NCBI RefSeq assembly: GCF_900115925.1
Contig: NZ_FOYF01000007.1
Coordinates: 57,191 to 121,190, forward strand
Reading direction: 5' to 3'
DNA: 64,000 bases
From: Bacillus sp. cl95
GTDB lineage: Bacteria; Bacillota; Bacilli; Bacillales; Cytobacillaceae
Part shown: piece after piece, positions 62,166 to 64,000 of the stretch
Layout: the number at the start of each line of letters is the position of its first letter
Numbering within the stretch: the stretch's first letter is position 1
The notes under the pieces: generated by a model
What the model was told of the DNA's origin: nothing
Databases searched by the model: none
Seen by the model: only the letters and a program-made list of their open reading frames with translations
Position numbers and translations under genes: made by a program

Positions 62166-62415
62166 ATAAGTTGTCACCTGTCATGTCTGGGAAGAATTCA
62201 AGGAAAAAGTTCGATTTAATCGACTCTCCCATTCAGGCAATATGCTTTATAAATATAGAAAAGAGAGAATTGAGCGAAGCTTCGCAGATTCAAAAGAACC
62301 GCATGGGCTTCGCTATTGCCGGATACGGGAACACAATGCGAGTGAGCAAGTATTGCTTACCGCAGCGTGTCAGAACATGAAAAAGATCGCCACACACCTA
62401 GCCAAGCTGGCTTAG
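62166..62415 (+). pseudogene. IS1182-family transposase C-terminal remnant
   Basis: One frame, from about 62166 to TAG 62413, reads VVTCHVWEEFKEK, RKERIERSFADSKEPHGLRY and SEQVLLTAACQNMKKIATHL: the closing part of IS1182-type DDE transposases, including the conserved ERSFADSK and final helix. The upstream part is missing (a stop precedes VVT), so only about 80 residues remain. The other-frame reading at 62099-62380 is spurious. Confidence 0.75.
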
Positions 62416-62430
62416 GGGTCTGGCGATCTT
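62383..62430. repeat. Long hairpin at the end of the IS1182 remnant
   Basis: AAGATCGCCA/TGGCGATCTT outer stem and CCTAGCC/GGCTTAGG inner stem, spanning the transposase stop codon. It is probably the IS right-end terminator or terminal repeat. Confidence 0.65.
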
Positions 62431-62558
62431 CATTTACCGCTACAAATTGCAATTTTAGCTTTCAAAGAAGGGAACTCAGCTCATGAAGTAAAAGATAATA
62501 CACTTTCTCCACAAGCTGAGAACCAGTTAGGTTCTTTTCTTTTGCTAATCTTTCAGAT

Positions 62559-63971
62559 CTATTCGTCCTTTTTATCTTTGTTTTGTTGCTCTTGTTGTTT
62601 TTGGAGGGCAAGTAGGATGTCTTGAATGTCTATTTTACCGTCGTTGTTTAAATCAGGTATGGTATTTTCAGGTTTTGCCTCAGGTGCTGGTGCAGGAGGT
62701 GGAGTCGGTGCTGCAGCTGGCGGAGCTGGTGCTGGTGAAGCGGCCGCTACGGCTAATTGAGGTTGTTTCGGCTTCATGACAAATGTGAATAGCATGAGCA
62801 GAAGGATGACGAGAGCAGCTATTCCGTCCCCAACGTAGAAGAGGGTTTGATAATCCGTCCAGAGTGTTTTGCTTTCATCTACCTTTTTCTCTGCGTTTGA
62901 GATGTAACGATTAATCTCAGAGTGGTTCGGGAAGATTCTTTCAACCGCTTCGAATTTTTCGAGGGCGTTTTTATAGTAACCAGCCCAATACAGAGTTAAG
63001 CCTTCCCTATAGAGTTCATCGGTTTCGCTGGTCTTATTTTTGGCTCCTGCTTGGTTCACGAATTCTTTTACTGTATTGACAGGAACGGCGAAGTTGAAGC
63101 CTTGCACCTCTTGACCGTTTACAGTGTCACCCCTAAAGGTTAGGAGACCAACGATTTCGCCTTTTTCATTGATGACGGGTCCACCGCTGTTGCCGTGGGT
63201 GGAGGCGGCATTTAATTGGATGACCGGACTTCCTTGTTCTGTTTTCTTAGAAGTGGCCGAGATTTGTCCGGCGTTCATAGAAGAGACGAGGGAGGAATCA
63301 GGTGATAGTAAATCGGAATCGGCTGCTGCTGGGTAGCCAATTACCCAGATGTTATCTTGGTTTTGGATATCATCTGAGTTTCCGAGTTTGAGAGTAGGGA
63401 GGTTTTTGCCTTCAATTTTTACAACGGCGACGTCTTTCCCTTCATTGATGGGAGCTCCAAAACTCTTAATCTCTCCGTCCAGGGTGTCGCCACCAGGTAA
63501 AATGACCTTTAGTTCTTTCGTAACTTTTGTGTATTGCATGTAAGCTACCAAATAATCGTAAGAAGCGTTAATGTCGTAGCCGTAATAGTTGGCGAAATCT
63601 GTGACAAACTGTTCGAATGCCGTATTGGCGATATCCGCGTCTTCGGTTTCGGAAATATCGACTACATGTGCATTTGTAACAATATAGCCGTCAGAGCTAA
63701 TGATCGCACCAGAGCCTGATCCGCCATAAACGGATTGGTAATTCGTTGCTTGTAAAAATGCCTCAACATCAGGGTGGGAATCATTAAATTGCCACTCTAC
63801 AATCGCGTAGTTTACAATTCGCACCACTGCAGGCTTAGTATACTCAGCCAACTTTTGTGCCTTGGATACTCCCGAAGGATTTGGTTTAATGTTTAATAGA
63901 AAGAAAGACGTAATAATCAGGGCAACTAGAATTAGGCTAAGAGGAATCGTAAACAATGCTCTCTTTTTCAT
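62559..63971 (-). CDS. HtrA-like membrane serine protease with C-terminal EF-hand/dockerin-like motif
   Basis: About 470 residues. An N-terminal membrane anchor (about 5-27) leads to an outside trypsin-like domain: YIVTNAHVV (His), GKDVAVVKI (Asp), THGNSGGPV (Ser). There is no PDZ. Next comes a TPR-like pair of helices (YREGLTLYWAGYYKNALEKF), a second membrane segment (about 375-395), a Pro/Ala-rich linker, and DLNNDGKIDIQDILLALQKQ, one calcium-loop helix as in dockerins or EF-hands. By topology that tail is cytoplasmic. ATG 63971 has GAGGTG 6 nt upstream. It runs to the window edge at its 5' side. Confidence 0.87.
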   Translation of the reverse strand: MKKRALFTIPLSLILVALIITSFFLLNIKPNPSGVSKAQKLAEYTKPAVVRIVNYAIVEWQFNDSHPDVEAFLQATNYQSVYGGSGSGAIISSDGYIVTNAHVVDISETEDADIANTAFEQFVTDFANYYGYDINASYDYLVAYMQYTKVTKELKVILPGGDTLDGEIKSFGAPINEGKDVAVVKIEGKNLPTLKLGNSDDIQNQDNIWVIGYPAAADSDLLSPDSSLVSSMNAGQISATSKKTEQGSPVIQLNAASTHGNSGGPVINEKGEIVGLLTFRGDTVNGQEVQGFNFAVPVNTVKEFVNQAGAKNKTSETDELYREGLTLYWAGYYKNALEKFEAVERIFPNHSEINRYISNAEKKVDESKTLWTDYQTLFYVGDGIAALVILLLMLFTFVMKPKQPQLAVAAASPAPAPPAAAPTPPPAPAPEAKPENTIPDLNNDGKIDIQDILLALQKQQEQQNKDKKDE

Positions 63972-64000
63972 GGACATCACCTCGTGAATTTTATTTTTGA

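Noticed and set aside
62099-62380. 93-codon plus-strand frame
   Set aside because: It crosses the cphA terminator and reads the IS1182 remnant in the wrong frame.

Overview
The window looks like chromosomal DNA of a low-GC, Gram-positive Bacillaceae member (Bacillus sensu lato; I cannot fix the genus). The grounds are strong AGGAGG-type ribosome sites, frequent TTG/GTG starts, U-tailed hairpin terminators, secreted proteins with Gram-positive signal peptides, and typical families: YhcR-type nucleotidase, BioB-BioY, thioredoxin-type ArsC, LacI-type KdgR, YnfA and DUF975. I saw no rRNA, tRNA, CRISPR array or prophage.

Layout. 0.1-4.3 kb: small housekeeping or orphan genes (NERD protein, nuclease-fold protein, 2-oxoglutarate oxygenase, hydrolase). 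4.7-9.1 kb: a very large secreted nuclease/5'-nucleotidase with three C-terminal Ig-like domains and no LPXTG anchor. 9.1-12.2 kb: a REP-associated tyrosine transposase (RAYT) and genes separated by copies of a REP-like element, five here and a sixth at 3.4 kb. 12.3-18.2 kb: a membrane protein with a tandem CC-x2-C-x4-C-R cysteine repeat, secreted proteins, an HD-GYP phosphodiesterase and small membrane proteins, one preceded by a tiny coupled leader ORF. 18.2-19.9 kb: biotin synthase and BioY. 20.1-24.7 kb: acetyltransferase, AbrB-type membrane protein, wall-binding repeat protein.

25.1-31.2 kb: a sugar-acid island. It holds a TIM-barrel isomerase, KDG kinase, MFS transporter, KDPG aldolase and LacI regulator, then 3-hexulose-6-phosphate synthase-like and 6-phospho-3-hexuloisomerase-like genes. 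The same 22-bp palindrome precedes both transcription units, and copies of one long direct repeat flank the island.

31.7-34.8 kb: excalibur protein, DUF697-like protein, trypsin-like protease, acetyltransferase. 35.0-35.2 kb: a decayed small membrane-protein gene. 35.4-39.8 kb: arsRBCDA, with an internal terminator before arsDA. 40.4-42.2 kb: a second, divergent arsenical-type operon (ArsR, small CC peptide, ArsP-like permease, second CC-rich mini-protein) with four ATCAA-N6-TTGAT operators. 42.2-45.3 kb: intergenic repeats, a zinc-ribbon mini-protein, DinB, and a complete IS3-family element. 45.3-51.5 kb: orphan sigma factor, secreted phosphoesterase with 60-bp wall-binding repeats, and an operon of DUF5317, a 33-residue peptide and a GGDEF/HD-GYP protein. 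52-53 kb: a GH66 (dextranase/cycloisomaltooligosaccharide glucanotransferase) pseudogene near a CUT1-type sugar ABC transporter at 55.2-58.4 kb. 58.6-62.0 kb: cphB-cphA for cyanophycin breakdown and synthesis. 62.2-62.4 kb: the tail of an IS1182-type transposase. 62.6-64.0 kb: an HtrA-like membrane protease with a C-terminal EF-hand/dockerin-like motif.

The most interesting items are the cysteine-repeat protein, the arsR2/arsP operon with two cysteine-pair mini-proteins, the KDG island with an RuMP-type gene pair under one operator, the RAYT/REP family and the cyanophycin operon. All assignments come from reading the sequence; no database search was run.
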